Part shown: positions 49,417 to 61,127 of the stretch, piece after piece | How positions within the stretch are numbered: the stretch's first letter is position 1 | Layout of the letters: each line of letters opens with the position of its first letter | From: Pisolithus tinctorius | Taxonomy: Eukaryota; Basidiomycota; Agaricomycetes; Boletales; Pisolithaceae | Assembly (NCBI GenBank): GCA_024663395.1 | Contig: JANFAH010000107.1 | Coordinates: 1 to 64,000 of the forward strand | DNA: 64,000 bases | Reading direction: 5' to 3' | Program-made: the position numbers and the translations under genes | Notes under the pieces: model-generated | Told to the model about the DNA's origin: nothing | Databases searched by the model: none | The model's input: only the letters and a program-made list of their open reading frames with translations

Positions 49417-51200
49417 TCAGAAGCAGATGGAAAGGTTGAACTGGGAAAGGTACTCCAACCAGTGGGCCTGTTGACGAGTGAGGACCTTAGAGGTGGAGAA
49501 ATACTCAAGGTTTTTGTGGTCCATCACCATGTCAACAGGTAAGGCAGAACCTTCTAGGTAATGCCACCAATGGTGGAAAGCCTCAAAGATAGCCAACAGC
49601 TCCTTGTTGTGGGTATCATAGTTGAGTTCTGGCATGGTCATGGTGTGGGAGTAGAAAGCAACTGGGCAGAGTTCACTGTCAGAGCAGGTGATCAACGAAA
49701 TGCCAGCAATGGCATAGTCAGAGGTGTCGGTTTCCACTGTAAGTGGAGCATCAGGGACCCAGTGAGTGAGAACAGGAGTGGAGCTGAAGGCATCCTTCAG
49801 GCAGAGGAAAGCAGAGTGGCACTCCTTGGAAAAGTTCCAAGGAGCACCCTTTCAAATGAGGTGAGTGAGAAGAATGATGATGTCAGAGTAGTTATTAATG
49901 AATCATCTGTAGAAGTTCATGAAGCCAAGGAAGGACTGGATGTCTTGCACCTTCTGCAGCTCAGGCCAGTCATGGACTCCCTGAACCTTCTCAGTGGACA
50001 TGGTGAGACTGGAAGGAGAAAGAACATAACTGAGGTACTCAACAGAGTCAGAGTGAAACTCGCACTTCTCTGGCTTGGCATAAAGCCCATGCTTTCGAAG
50101 GCAGCAGAGTACCTCTTTTACATGTCTGCAATGCGACTCCACATCCTGCAAATAAATTAGGATGTCATTGAGGTATACCATGACACAGACATCAAGCATG
50201 TCTGCAAAGATACTATTGACAAATTGCTGGAAGGCCACAGGCACATTAGTCAGACTGAATGGCATTACCTGCCACTCATAAGAACCATAACAAGTGTGGA
50301 AAGCTGTTTTCCATTCATCTCCATCTGTGATACAGACTAGATGATAGGCATGGCAGAGGTCGATCTTGGTGTAGACTTTAGCATGGCTTGGAGAGTCGAG
50401 TAGGTCAGAGATGAGTGGCAGTGGATAGTGATCTTTTTTCATGATTTTGTTGAGTCCTCAATAGTCTATGCAGAGGCAGAGTGAACCATCCTTCTTCTTT
50501 ATGAAGAGGACAGGGGCACCATGAGTGGAGGTGGACTGCTTGATGAAACCATAGCCGAGATGCTTGTCAATAAAGGTGCAGAGAGCTTCAAGCCCTGGCA
50601 GAGACAGAGAGTAGATTGTGCCAATGGGTGGAGAGGCTCCTTCCTTGAGGTTGATCTTGAGATCAAATGAGTGGTGTGGTGGAAGTTCAGTAGCCTTGTC
50701 TTTACTAAAGACATCGGCAAACTCATGATACTCAGGAGGGACCAAGGAGAGGTCAGGAGGCAGAGAAGAAGTGGAGGACACACAAAGCTTCACATCATCA
50801 GTGGAGAGCTGTAAGCAGAACTGTCTAGAGCCAGGGAGAGCACAGGCTCTGACATATGCAGCAGTGTTGATGAGTGAGATGAGTGGAGCACAGTGCAGCA
50901 AGTCTGTCAGAGGTGCAGTCAGAGCTGCAGATGGAACAGAGGGTGTTGGATCTGGAGCAGAGGTTGCAGTGGAAGGTGACAAAGGCACCTGGGGTGTTGG
51001 CATTCCCTGTAATGATGGTTTGAATGATATACTGCCCAGTACCCAGTCAATCGACAGATTGAATTGGGTGAGCCAGTTGTGTCCTAACACCAGTGAACAT
51101 GAAGAATCCAATGGAGTAACATAAAACAAAATGGAATTGACATTGCCAGAAGGAAAGCAGAGGGAAAAATCTACTTCTTGGGAAATGTCAGCATTTGTAC
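49417..51200 (-). pseudogene. Inner gypsy reverse transcriptase and RNase H
   Basis: Contains the end of the protease linker (LVLGHNWLTQFNLSIDW), RT fingers (PVLFIKKKDGSLCLCIDY), palm (AYHLV-type, GSYEWQVMPFSLTNV) and RNase H (ETDTSDYA, FYSHTMTMPELNYDTHNKE, DHKNLEYFS). The catalytic YLDD is YLND. TGA stops lie where the family has Arg, between CIDY and GLNK (about 50,460) and after ICF (about 49,415). It is separated from gag and the N-terminal protease by foldback A2 and a solo LTR. Confidence 0.9.
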
Positions 51201-51202
51201 TA

Positions 51203-52785
51203 CAGTGGCTCACAAAATTGTCCCAATGTTTGCATGTTTTTCATTAATCATGGTGTAGCAAGTGAACTATCATTATTGAGTCCAAGGTGTTGGTGGACAG
51301 ATTAAAGCAGCTGGTCATGGCTCTCTGATGAGCCATATTACATAATATTTGGATAGAAACTGATGACAGAATACCCAAATGAAAATGAGAGCTCATTGGG
51401 ACAATTATGTAACTTTGTGATATACTGGAGATGTAGTCCTTGGGAACACATAGAAAACATGGTGAGAAGCTCACCAATGCTTACATAATGTATTACATGG
51501 TCTATTACTGAATGATTTGTCAACAAACAAACAATGCCAAACAGTGATTTTGCACCCCTAAGCCTCCTTGCTGTAACACAAGTCAAGAAATCACCATTCT
51601 GGCTCATCAGGGACATTCTGTCAGGGCAACCTCAGCAAATGCTGGTGTACACTATAGTATAATCAATAGAATATGCTATCAGAACCATTGGTCTCTTCAG
51701 AAACCTGATGGAAGTCATTTCCTGCACTGTTTCCCCACCAATGCCCCATGTGTCCTGGAACTAATAAGCATTGTGAGAGCTGAGAATGATGTGGAGGTCC
51801 AATCTGGCATTCATCCTATCATAAACAAACCAACCACCCATTAACTAGTGCATTTCTGTGAAGGGGAAACTGGTATGGAGGTCAGGGTGAAGCACAACCC
51901 TCTCTCACTCCAGGTACCATGGGAGGGATATGCTACTGAGCTACCAGGTTGCACATTCCTGGCCTTCTATTTGGCACTGGATATTTCCTTTAGTCATATA
52001 TGACCAAATAACTCCTTCCCAGTGATCCCCAGTTCAGCTCAGAGTACAGTCTGGCCAACCCTCCCATGATACTGGGAGTGCCCAGGAGGGTTGTGCTTCA
52101 CCTGAGCCTTCAGGCAAGCTTTTCTTCAGCTGTGATGTAGTAGTTAGTGGGTGACTGGTTTGTTTATGATAGGATGAATGCCAGATTGGACCTCCACATC
52201 ATTCTCAGCTCTCACAGTGCTTATTAGTTCCAGGACACATGGGGCATTGGTGGGGAAACAGTGCAGGAAATGACTTCCATCAGGTTTCTGAAGAGACCAA
52301 TGGTTCTGATAGCATATTCTATTGATTATACTATAGTGTACACCAGCATTTGCTGAGGTTGCCCTGACAGAATGTCCCTGATGAGCCAGAATGGTGATTT
52401 CTTGACTTGTGTTACAGCAAGGAGGCTTAGGGGTGCAAAATCACTGTTTGGCATTGTTTGTTTGTTGACAAATCATTCAGTAATAGACCATGTAATACAT
52501 TATGTAAGCATTGGTGAGCTTCTCACCATGTTTTCTATGTGTTCCCAAGGACTACATCTCCAGTATATCACAAAGTTACATAATTGTCCCAATGAGCTCT
52601 CATTTTCATTTGGGTATTCTGTCATCAGTTTCTATCCAAATATTATGTAATATGGCTCATCAGAGAGCCATGACCAGCTGCTTTAATCTGTCCACCAACA
52701 CCTTGGACTCAATAATGATAGTTCACTTGCTACACCATGATTAATGAAAAACATGCAAACATTGGGACAATTTTGTGAGCCACTG
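51203..52785. mobile_element. Foldback element A, copy 2 (complete, 1,583 bp)
   Basis: Flanked by TA (51,201-51,202 and 52,786-52,787), starting CAGTGGCTCACAAAATTG and ending with its reverse complement. The halves mirror each other around about 51,994, so each terminal repeat is roughly 790 bp. The same open frames recur inverted at 51,244-51,616 (-) and 52,372-52,744 (+). It interrupts gypsy pol. It has no gene of its own. Confidence 0.93.
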
Positions 52786-52804
52786 TACCATCGAACAAGC
52801 GGAG

Positions 52805-53539
52805 TGTCAAGTCTGGGCCTACTCCGACCAACTCTGACACTAAACAATGTCTAGAGAGTGGTTTGGAAGCAAGTCTGACACAAAGGAACAGAACTCCAAC
52901 TGGCAGAGTGGTGGCAGGAGCGAAGTCCACTGAAGCAAAGGCAGAGCAGAGTGAGGGTGTTGGGTTTAGCTCGTGTGCTACCCCCTTGCATGATCTCAGC
53001 CCTTGTATTTCAGAGGGAGAGTACAGACAGAGAGTTGGAGGTAACTCTGACAGACAGAGGTCAGAGACAGAAGGAGTAGGAACTAAGTTGATATTCATAC
53101 TGAGGAATGGTGGAGTATGATACATGCTTTTATACTACTACAGAGGTACAGTAACTGGAATCGGAACTGACATATGGAGACCCAGAAATTTTCAAGTAAA
53201 AACTTCCTAGATGATGAATGAAGGGTAGATGGAGGACATACAAACAGGTAACATAGAACATCCAGAAAAGGAAACAGTCCAGACACTGGACCATGCAGTG
53301 CACATGCTGTGGAGTACCTGACTGCACACTGTCAGGGAGAAGTCTGAAGGTAGTCACATGACCCCTCAGAGAACAGTCCACTCAGTCTGGTAGGAGAGTA
53401 ACACAAGTCTGACAGCAGTCAGAGTGGAGATGGTTTGTAACCAACAGAAGTTGGGCAGAGTTGGTGCAGAGTGAGCAAATGACCAGCAGAAGAGGGTGTG
53501 GAGTGAGTAAAGACTTAGAGTGAATGCATGGTTATGACA
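52805..53539 (-). repeat. Solo LTR (gypsy family 1) inside gypsy pol
   Basis: 735 bp, reverse orientation, TGTCAAGTCTGG to GGTTATGACA. Flanks are CGGAG (52,800-52,804) and TGGAG (53,540-53,544): a 5-bp target duplication differing by one C-to-T at a CpG. It sits 19 bp from foldback A2, and pol resumes on either side. Confidence 0.88.
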
Positions 53540-53544
53540 TGGAG

Positions 53545-53712
53545 CAGAATTGGCAGAGAAATGGAGGAAACAGGAATAGCATACTTTTTGATTATGGATG
53601 GGTCTACAAAACAATGAGAAGAGCTGGAATTGATCAATGCAGAAACACTATCAACAGAATAACCAAGAATTACAGACAGAAGTAAGGAATTGGGACTAGA
53701 GAGAGCAGACAC
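53545..53712 (-). pseudogene. Inner gypsy protease, N-terminal part
   Basis: Retropepsin-like start VSALINSSSSHCFVDPSI, where the family has an Asp-Ser-Gly-type active site; Asp is replaced by Asn here. It is cut by the solo LTR and continues at 51,200. Confidence 0.7.
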
Positions 53713-53789
53713 ATTGAGTCAGATGTCCAGTTGTGCACAGTTGGGATCAATGCTTCCTCCAGGCTGTGCAAGCTCCCTGGAGGAGCAGA

Positions 53790-54850
53790 CTAATTTTTTG
53801 GCTCTGCCTTCTCTGCAGGCAGAGGAGGCAGAGTTCCAGCTGTAGCTGCACAGGCTTTGGCTGCATGGGAGGTAGACTTGGGACAGTCTTTGGCAGAGTG
53901 GCCAGCCTTGCCACAGAAGAGGCAGAGGTTATTCTTCATCCTGTGCTGGTGTTCAGCAGAGGTGAGTTTGCCATCCTTACCCAGAAGATGGGCAATATCA
54001 GACTTGGATGCATCAGGCTTGGGCAGATCTTTCTGTTTGCCCTTGCCTTTGGTGTTGGACTTTGGAGCAGAGGCAGAGGACAATGATTTAGACTTGTTGT
54101 TGGAGCTGGAGGACTGTGACTTGTTGGTGGTGGACTTGGTGGTGTGTGAAATTTCTGCTTTATGTTCCCAGTAGTGTGCATCGATAGTCTGGGCAAGTTC
54201 ATGGAGTTGTGCCAGAGTAGACAGCTTTCTGACTTGAGTGATCTTGTCTTTGATGCAGTCTGGAAGTCTGCTATAGAAGTGGTGGCAGAGTGCACCGACA
54301 CCATAGTCCTTGACCTGTGAAGCCCAGTGATTGAACTCCACAACATATTTGGTAATTTGAGAGCCATCCTTCATAGTAAGGTTCTCAAGTTGTTGGATGG
54401 CATCCACTATGGCATCATGTGGACCAAAATTAGTTGTGAGCTCTTGTAAGAATTTGTGATAGTCATCCATCCAGAGTGGGTGGTCATAATTGTCAGAGCC
54501 ATCAAAGGTGTCAGGCTTGCAGACTTTGGTTTTTGGAGCAGAGTCCCCAGTGTGTGAACTAGACCATGCAAGTGCATGGACAGCTCTAGCAAGAGCTATG
54601 AGGGGATCCTCTGGTGGCTCAGCTGGGTCTTCAGGGACATCCCCATCACCACTGCCCCTGCCATCAGGATCACCATCAGGATAATCAGGGTCAGGGTCAG
54701 GTCCATCATCTCAATTATGAGGAGACAGAGTATGGAAGGTCGTTGGGTGGAGGTTGGAGTGACCAGCTTGTGAAGCGCTCTCACCTTCAGCATGAGAGTG
54801 GCATCAAGCAGAGAATGATTGGAACTGTTCAACAATGGAAGGGAGTTGAT
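53790..54850 (-). pseudogene. Inner gypsy gag with zinc knuckle
   Basis: Capsid-like helical region (KYVVEFNHWASQVKDYG, HHFYSRLPDCIKDKI), a Ser/Lys-rich linker and one CCHC knuckle CLFCGKAGHSAKDC. The C-terminal 227 codons are open. The N-terminal part (54,470-54,850) is shifted between frames. Gag packages element RNA into particles; this copy is broken. Confidence 0.85.
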
Positions 54851-55792
54851 GTGGATTAGCTAGTGCAGCAGCGAGGTTCTCGGTGACCTCTCTCTGGGAT
54901 TGAGCTTGAGTTCTCATAACAGTGTAAGTTTTTGGAGGACAGAAAATGAGATCATACAAGTGTCAGTACAAATATACTGTCAAGTCTGGGCCTACTCGAC
55001 CAACTTTGATGCTAGACAAGGTCTGGAGAGTGGTTCAGAAGCAAATCTGACACAAACGAACTGAACTCCAACTGGCAGAGTGTTGGAAGGAATGAAGTCC
55101 ACTGGGACAAAGGCAGAGTGGAGTGAGGGCATCAGGTTTAGCTCATGTGCTACCCCCTTGCACAATCTCAGCCCTTGTATTTCAGAGGGAGAGTACAGAC
55201 AGAGAGTTGGAGGTAACTCCAACAGACAGAAGACAGAGACAGAGGGAGTAGGAACTAAGTTGATATTCATACTGAAGAACAGTGGAGTATGATACATGCT
55301 TTTATACTACTACAGAGGTACAGTAATCAGAATTGGAACTGACATATGGAGACTCATAAATTTTCAAGTAACACTTCCTAGACAATGAATGAAGGGTAGA
55401 CAGAGGACATATGAACAGGTAACATAGAACACCCCAAAAAGGGAACAGTCCAGGTGCTGGACCATGTGGTGCACATGCTGTCAGGGGGAAGTCTGAAGGG
55501 TAGTCACATGACTCCTCAGAGAGCAGTCTGCATGGTCTGGTTGAAGAGCAGTACAAATCCAACAGCAGTCAGAGCAGAGATGGTTCATAAACAATAGTGG
55601 TGCTCAAGGTGGCACTGGAAGCACTCTGGAAGTGCTCTGTCTGTGTTCTGGCACTGGCTCTGGAAACATGTTCTGGCCACTACATTTTCAACTCCAACAA
55701 GCTGAACAGTGTGGCATCCTGTCGGACTCAAAATAAATTACAGTAGTTTTAGCAGTATATCAAATAATTAAATAGCTAAGTCTTGAAGAACA

Positions 55793-57262
55793 ATGCCCTG
55801 CGAATCTCTCTGCAAAAATCTCCTCAGACAACTTGATGAAGCTAGCTTGGAAGTAGCAATGGCCAGGCTGGAAAATGCGCATCGTGAAATTGATAGTAGC
55901 GATAATAGCAATTCAACCGCAACGTACGGGGATTCCAATTCATCTCAGAGCATCCTCTTCATTACTCCGCCATCTCCGATCTCTCCGATCTCGATGGATT
56001 CCAACTCCAGTGTTTCTGATGATACAGACTCGACGGTTGAGAGGGATAGGCGGTGTGGACGGCTCCTGAATGCGATTGAGGCTCTGAAGGACAAAGTAGA
56101 GCGTGTGTGGGTTCTTGAAAAACCCACTGTACCATTGATGCGGTCATTGCAGCTCGGCCTGCTCGACCATTTTGCTGACCATCGCCCTCATCTGTTCCTT
56201 AGACGCCTTCGTGTATGGCCAGAAGTTTTCGATCGCATCCTCGATCAAATAAGTAGCCACCCAATATTTCATAGTAGCTCTGAAAATTGTCAGTTGCCGG
56301 TTGCCATTCAACTTGCAACTTTCCTTTTCTGTGCAGGGCATTATGGGAATGTGGCATTGCCAGAGGATGTGGCCCAGTGGGCTGGGGTTAGTGTGGGATC
56401 GGTGATCAATTTCACCAATCGGGTCATGGTCGCAATACTGGATGAGCACGACACATTTGTCAATATTCCCCCTCATTACTCGGAGGATATGGAAAGAGCG
56501 CGTACCTTCACTGAATCGCAGACATGTCCGGCATGGAGAAACAGAGTCTTCGCTGCAGACGGCTCATCGATTCCGCTCTTCGAAAAGCCCCAAATATTTG
56601 GGGAGAGCTTCTATGACAGAAAATCAAGGTATTCGCTCAATTGTCAGGTGTGTATTCCAATGCATGCAGAATGGAATACTTACCGCTCATAGCTTGTTAT
56701 CATGCCGCACAACCTTCTTGTGGTTGACTATGGGCTTGGTCACCCTGGAAGCGTCCATGACGCATGGGCATTTCAAGGTACTCGCATCGCATCACGACCA
56801 GGAGACCTTATCCCTGAAGATCATTGGACCTGGGTGGATAGCGCATATCCCACAGAGGAATGGTGCGCTGTTCCTTTTAAAAAACCCAAGGGCGGGCGGC
56901 TATCTCGTGATCAGAATTTATATAACAAATATCTTTCTAAGGTGATACTTACCTCGTACTGGTATGCATGCTAATCGCATTGAAAGGTCCGTGTCCGGGT
57001 TGAGCATGCATTTGCTGCCTTGAAGGGTCGATTTCAGAGTCTCCGCGAGCTGCGCTTGAAAATCCGGAATGAGAGGGATGTTAAAGTCGCAGTTTACTGG
57101 GTAATGTGTTGCATCATCTTACATAACATGGTGATCTGTTTTGAGGAGGAGATGGTTGGCAGCGTCGAGCCCTCGAGTCGGTGGGCAATGGAGGAGGGGT
57201 CAGGCCAACAGGACGGTGACATGGTCGTGGTAGGAGAGGCTGTGGGAACACCAGGTCAGTGA
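55793..57262 (+). CDS. Harbinger transposase (DDE_4 family)
   Basis: Nuclease that cuts and joins element ends. Three exons; introns at 56,649-56,690 and 56,942-56,986, both GT-AG. Catalytic residues: Asp in VFAADGSSIPL, Asp in the HPGSVHDAWAFQGT block and Glu in VEHAFAALKGRF. A helix-turn-helix-like region (LPEDVAQWAGVSVGSVINF) precedes the core. The frame is open from the ATG to the stop, about 460 residues, a normal length. The C-terminal tail is acidic. It appears functional. Confidence 0.9.
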
Positions 57263-57722
57263 TTTCGAATGAGGCTGTTAGATGAGCTGTTCCAATATCT
57301 GGGGTGTGAACGTACCTAGTGTAAACAGACCAAAACAGTCGCCATATAAAGTTGAGGGAGCATAGCTAGCGATGCTGTAGGAATCAGCTGAGTCCCACCT
57401 GTTGATGATGAGGGTGCTGATGACGAGGGTGCGTAAGGGGTCTTCACAGGATCTGGGTGCTTTACGACTGACCTTGGAGAAGTCACTTACAATACCACAC
57501 GCATTCTGCAAATGAAATGTACCCTACATTGCATCTTGATACAGTGTTGGGGTGAGTACGGGGGAGACGGAGAAGTAATACAGTACAGGGCGAGCATGTA
57601 CTTAACGATCGTGTGATGCACTGGGACTGAGACACAAGTACAACAAAGAAGACGACGAGCCAAGCCAAGATGCGACAATGGATTTAAAAAAAAAACAGAT
57701 GTGATCACGAAGGGTGGCTGGC

Positions 57723-59501
57723 CTAAGCAGTGGGGTCGGAAGATGTCGAGCCAGAGCTGCCACCACTCTTCATGAGCTCTGCAAGTTGAATCTTGAGTTG
57801 AAGGGTTTTGGCCTCCCTCATGAAGGCATTTTCTTCGGCATTCTTCAGCTCGATATCGAGCTTCCGGAGCTCCTGCTCCCTTTGATGCTTATCCTCCATG
57901 TCTTTCCACTGCATCCTGAGCTGCTCCTTCCTCAACTCAAGCTCCCGATCCTTCAGCATATACTGCATTTTCACCAGGTACCGCGCAGTCTTACCAGAAG
58001 ACGAGGATGCTAGTATCGACTCGGCCTCTTGACTCAAGTCGATGACCTGGCTTTGAAGTTGAGACTTGTTGCGAGTGACTGGGAGAGAACTTGCCTCTGT
58101 TGATGTTGTCTTGGATGATGAGGACCACGGGGTCCTCGCGACAGCCTTCCCCTTGTGGGAAGAGCTAGATGATGATGACACAGAGGAAATGATGCTTCCA
58201 GTGGAGGTGGGGGGACGAAGGTATGGCGATTGGTGGAATGCAGAGCAATTATCCGAAAAAGGTGTTCAAGACTTGCAAGGGAGGGAAAATTGAGACTGCA
58301 CCGAGGGAGTCAATGGCTGAGGATATGTCTGCTGATTCATTAACAACGATCCATTAGTGATGTCCCAATAGAAACGCACCTGATCACCGTGAACTGACAC
58401 CGAGTCCATGTTAACATCCTCTCCATCTCCAAAGCCGGGGTCCATGCCTTCCAGATCAAAGATACTATTGGCAAATTCATCCCCCTCATTCATGACTAGA
58501 TCACCAACATGAGACATCCTCTCATCAACTTCACGATCCTCCAGATCTTGATCGCTGCACATTTCCTTGGTCCCAGTATTCGAAGGGGTACCTTCATCCG
58601 CCGGAGCGGCAGGTGACCCCACTCCCAAGTCTGAAGTCTTCTGCATACTGGATGATTTATTTTGGACAACGGCTAAAAAATCTTCAGCGCAATTTTTGTC
58701 CGGCTCAGAATTAATCGGGTCAGAGTCGAAGGAGGGGTTACCCTGCCAGATGGAATGCAGATCATCGTACCAGGGTAAAGTGTTGAGAACAGCTTCTGTA
58801 ATCATACACATCAGCGACCATAATCCCACTAGATCGATTGATAACTTACGATGGAGATTTGCATAGCTTGCATGATCAGGCATAATGCCTTCCCCTGATT
58901 GTTTAAAGTGTGCACGGCACTTGCGATACGATCCCTTCAGCCTAAATGATCGTTAAAAAATCACAGATAAAATATGAAGAGAGACTGACGTAGTGATGCG
59001 GTTACCTACGCTAACTTGGAACTTAGCAGGGCCCGCCATGTACATGTCCTTGTAGTAGGGATCATTCTTGAATATGACTTCGGTGATAATTGCTTGAACT
59101 TCTTTCTTGTTATGGCCCACTGGCCCCTCGTCAGGTGAAGGTGGTGAGACGGTTGTGATCTTATCACTAAAAAGGATTCTCCGGTTTGTGGGATGGGTGA
59201 GCAACCAGTTGACGAGTATATCAGTGCGAGGAATGTCCCAGTTGATGTTCTTCGGCTGAAGACTTTCTGTAGTAGATGCGTCGCCAGTAGTGGTGACAGC
59301 CTGCTGGCTGGATGAAGCCAGGTTCTTGCCCTTGGTTCTGCCACAAGTAGATCTACCGCTCAATCCATGACCAGAGCCTGAATTCCCGGTGGGTCTGTCG
59401 GATCCTCCTCGATGGGCTTGTTCACTTGAAGACGCCATGGGCTGACCTAAGATTGCTTGCAGGCGAGCAGAGTGCCGAATGCGTGGTCGTAGAGGAGACA
59501 T
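57723..59501 (-). CDS. Harbinger MYB/SANT-like DNA-binding partner
   Basis: PIF/Harbinger elements need a second protein that binds the ends and brings the transposase to the nucleus. An N-terminal Ser/Gly-rich region precedes a tri-helical segment starting NWDIPRTDILVNWLLTHPTN, followed by VQAIITEVIFKNDPYYKDM and, after an intron, RLKGSYRKCRAHFKQSGEG. This pattern is found in fungal MYB-like partners. A long acidic middle and a C-terminal Arg/Glu/Lys coiled coil (LKDRELELRKEQLRMQWKDM) follow, ending SDPTA. At least three introns. Open throughout; normal CpG. Confidence 0.8.
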
Positions 59502-59693
59502 AACTTTTCAAACTCCGCAAGGCCAATGCCAGTTGCAGATGCCATTCCAGAACAATTCCAGAGCGCTTCCAGCGCCACCTTGAGCGCCACTAATAGAAGG
59601 TGGGCAGAGTTGGTGCAGAGTGAGTGAATGACTGGTGGAAAAGGGTGCAGAGTTAATGAGGATGCAGGATGAGTGCATGGTCATGACAACTGT

Positions 59694-59735
59694 CCTCATT
59701 GGAGCCTCATGGGCTTGGCTCCAAGAGGGGGATAC
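59694..59735 (+). other. Outer gypsy 3' end and polypurine tract
   Basis: Continues the outer gypsy after the inner element. It ends AAGAGGGGGATAC, the plus-strand priming tract just before the LTR. Together with 45,126-45,812 it reconstructs the pre-insertion locus. Confidence 0.7.
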
Positions 59736-60310
59736 TGTCATGACCATGCCCAGACCACCCTAGACCTGTCCTACCCTGGTCTCATCCAGTCTTGCTCCTG
59801 CCCCTACTTCAGTCCTGGCCTTGACACTTTGACCCAGAAACATGTTAGCTCATGAAGCACTGCAAGGCAGTGCCCAGTTGAGCAGTTCACTCAGTTGAGG
59901 CCAGACCAGCATGATACCCAGCTGGTCACTGGTCCTGCCCCAGTTCCTGGTAAACCCTTGTTCTTACTTTGCTTGATAATATTCTTTGTAACATTGTACT
60001 TACCAATCTGTTTTCCAATTACTGCTGTACCAGTGCAACCAGTCTCCAGTGCTATGTTACATTTAGTTTACCTTCAGTATTTAAGCCATAGGAAGATTTG
60101 TTTAGCCTCAGTCTGAAATCAATCTAGTCTCATCTAACCCAGTCCTCCTCTGTTTTCTGTCTCTTGACCAGACTATGGCCCACACAAGGGAATTGTGCTG
60201 CCCCTCAGTCACTAAGTCCAATTAGTCCTACCATCTGGTAACTCATACCCTCCTGACCCCTGACCAGACTCTGGACCAGCTTTGTGACCAGTGGCAAACT
60301 GGACTTAACA
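59736..60310 (+). repeat. 3' LTR of outer gypsy (family 2)
   Basis: 575 bp, TGTCATGACCATGCC to GGACTTAACA, directly after the polypurine tract, so in plus orientation. It is related to the reverse-oriented LTRs at 60,599 and 62,082. Confidence 0.8.
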
Positions 60311-60598
60311 GTAAAAGAGATGGTTTAATGGTACAAATTCACTGTTTGTCATTGTTTACATGCTGACAAATCATCTGGAAGATCATGTGTTTTATTATGT
60401 AATCATATTTTCCCATCCCTCATGCCCTCAATACCATCAAAAGGTAACTTTTCACTATTTCACCAGGGACAAAAGCATTGCAATGCACCTTTTGGAAAGA
60501 ATACAGTATATCTTGGCATGTATGGCTTTGTTTGGTACATACCTTAGTGTTCTGGAAAGTTGGGGGTCACCCCTTTCAAATGGTATATGTATCACAAC
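60311..60598. repeat. Foldback B arm fragment
   Basis: Matches the right arm of foldback B (shared words such as catgctgacaaat and catcaaaaggtaacttttc) and then the unpaired left segment (cttggcatgtatggctttgt). It is cut on the right by the LTR at 60,599. Confidence 0.75.
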
Positions 60599-61127
60599 TG
60601 TCAAGTCCAGGGTGTCTGGTTCAAGACCAGACCAGAGACCAAAGCAGGAGTGAGGCCAAAGGGTCAGGATCAGGGGGGAAGGCAGAGGTACAGAGGGTGG
60701 ACTGGTTGGACTTAGCAACTGAGGGTGCAGCACTATTCCCTTGCATGGGTTTTAGTCCAAGTCCAAGGCTGAGGTGGGGATATCAGAATAGACTTAGTTT
60801 ATTTCAGACTGAAGAGATACAGGCCAAGTATCTATGAGTTTATATACTAGAGACAGACTATAATACAGAGACTGGTAATGCCAGTCTCACAAAGATGGCT
60901 AAGGTGATTGGTAAGAATGGTATTAGTAATGTATGACTAAGATGACTGGAGACCAGGACAGAGAATGAGGGTGGACTGGGGATGAGGCTGGGTAGGGCTC
61001 AACTGAAGTGACATGCACTGCAAAGCAGTGCTAAACATGCTAGACCTGCTGGGGGTAAGGGACTGGTGAGGCTGGACTGGATGAGTGTGAGGCCAAGTCC
61101 AGCTGGGGCCAAGGCACAGCTATGACA
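60599..61127 (-). repeat. Family-2 LTR, reverse orientation
   Basis: TGTCAAGTCCAGGG to GCTATGACA, followed at once by gtatccccctctt, the complement of the polypurine tract. It is therefore the 3' LTR of another minus-strand gypsy whose interior would lie to the right. Confidence 0.8.

Larger units (their letters stand above)
55596..59591. mobile_element. PIF/Harbinger transposon, apparently complete
   Basis: 3,996 bp with terminal inverted repeats AGTGGTGCTCAAGGTGGCAC on the left and, reverse-complemented, AGTGGCGCTCAAGGTGGCGC on the right, continuing for about 36 bp. The target duplication is AAT (55,593-55,595 and 59,592-59,594). It carries the two genes expected of the superfamily: a DDE transposase and a MYB/SANT-like protein on the other strand. 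CpG content is normal inside, in contrast to both flanks. Confidence 0.93.
45818..59688 (-). mobile_element. Inner Ty3/gypsy chromovirus with nested insertions
   Basis: Full span from LTR end to LTR end, with identical 5-bp target duplications ACTGT at 45,813-45,817 and 59,689-59,693. Order on the minus strand: 5' LTR (split by Harbinger), gag, protease, [solo LTR and foldback A2], RT, RNase H, integrase, chromodomain, a 1.4-kb segment with an antisense gene, truncated 3' LTR. Coding parts are CpG-depleted and carry many stops, so the copy is inactive. Confidence 0.88.
54978..59688 (-). repeat. 5' LTR of inner gypsy, split by the Harbinger element
   Basis: The left part 54,978-55,595 starts TGTCAAGTCTGGGCC and the right part 59,592-59,688 ends GGTCATGACA. 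Removing 55,596-59,591 and one AAT restores a family-1 LTR colinear with 62,501-63,226. The outer neighbour is the ACTGT target duplication. Confidence 0.85.
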
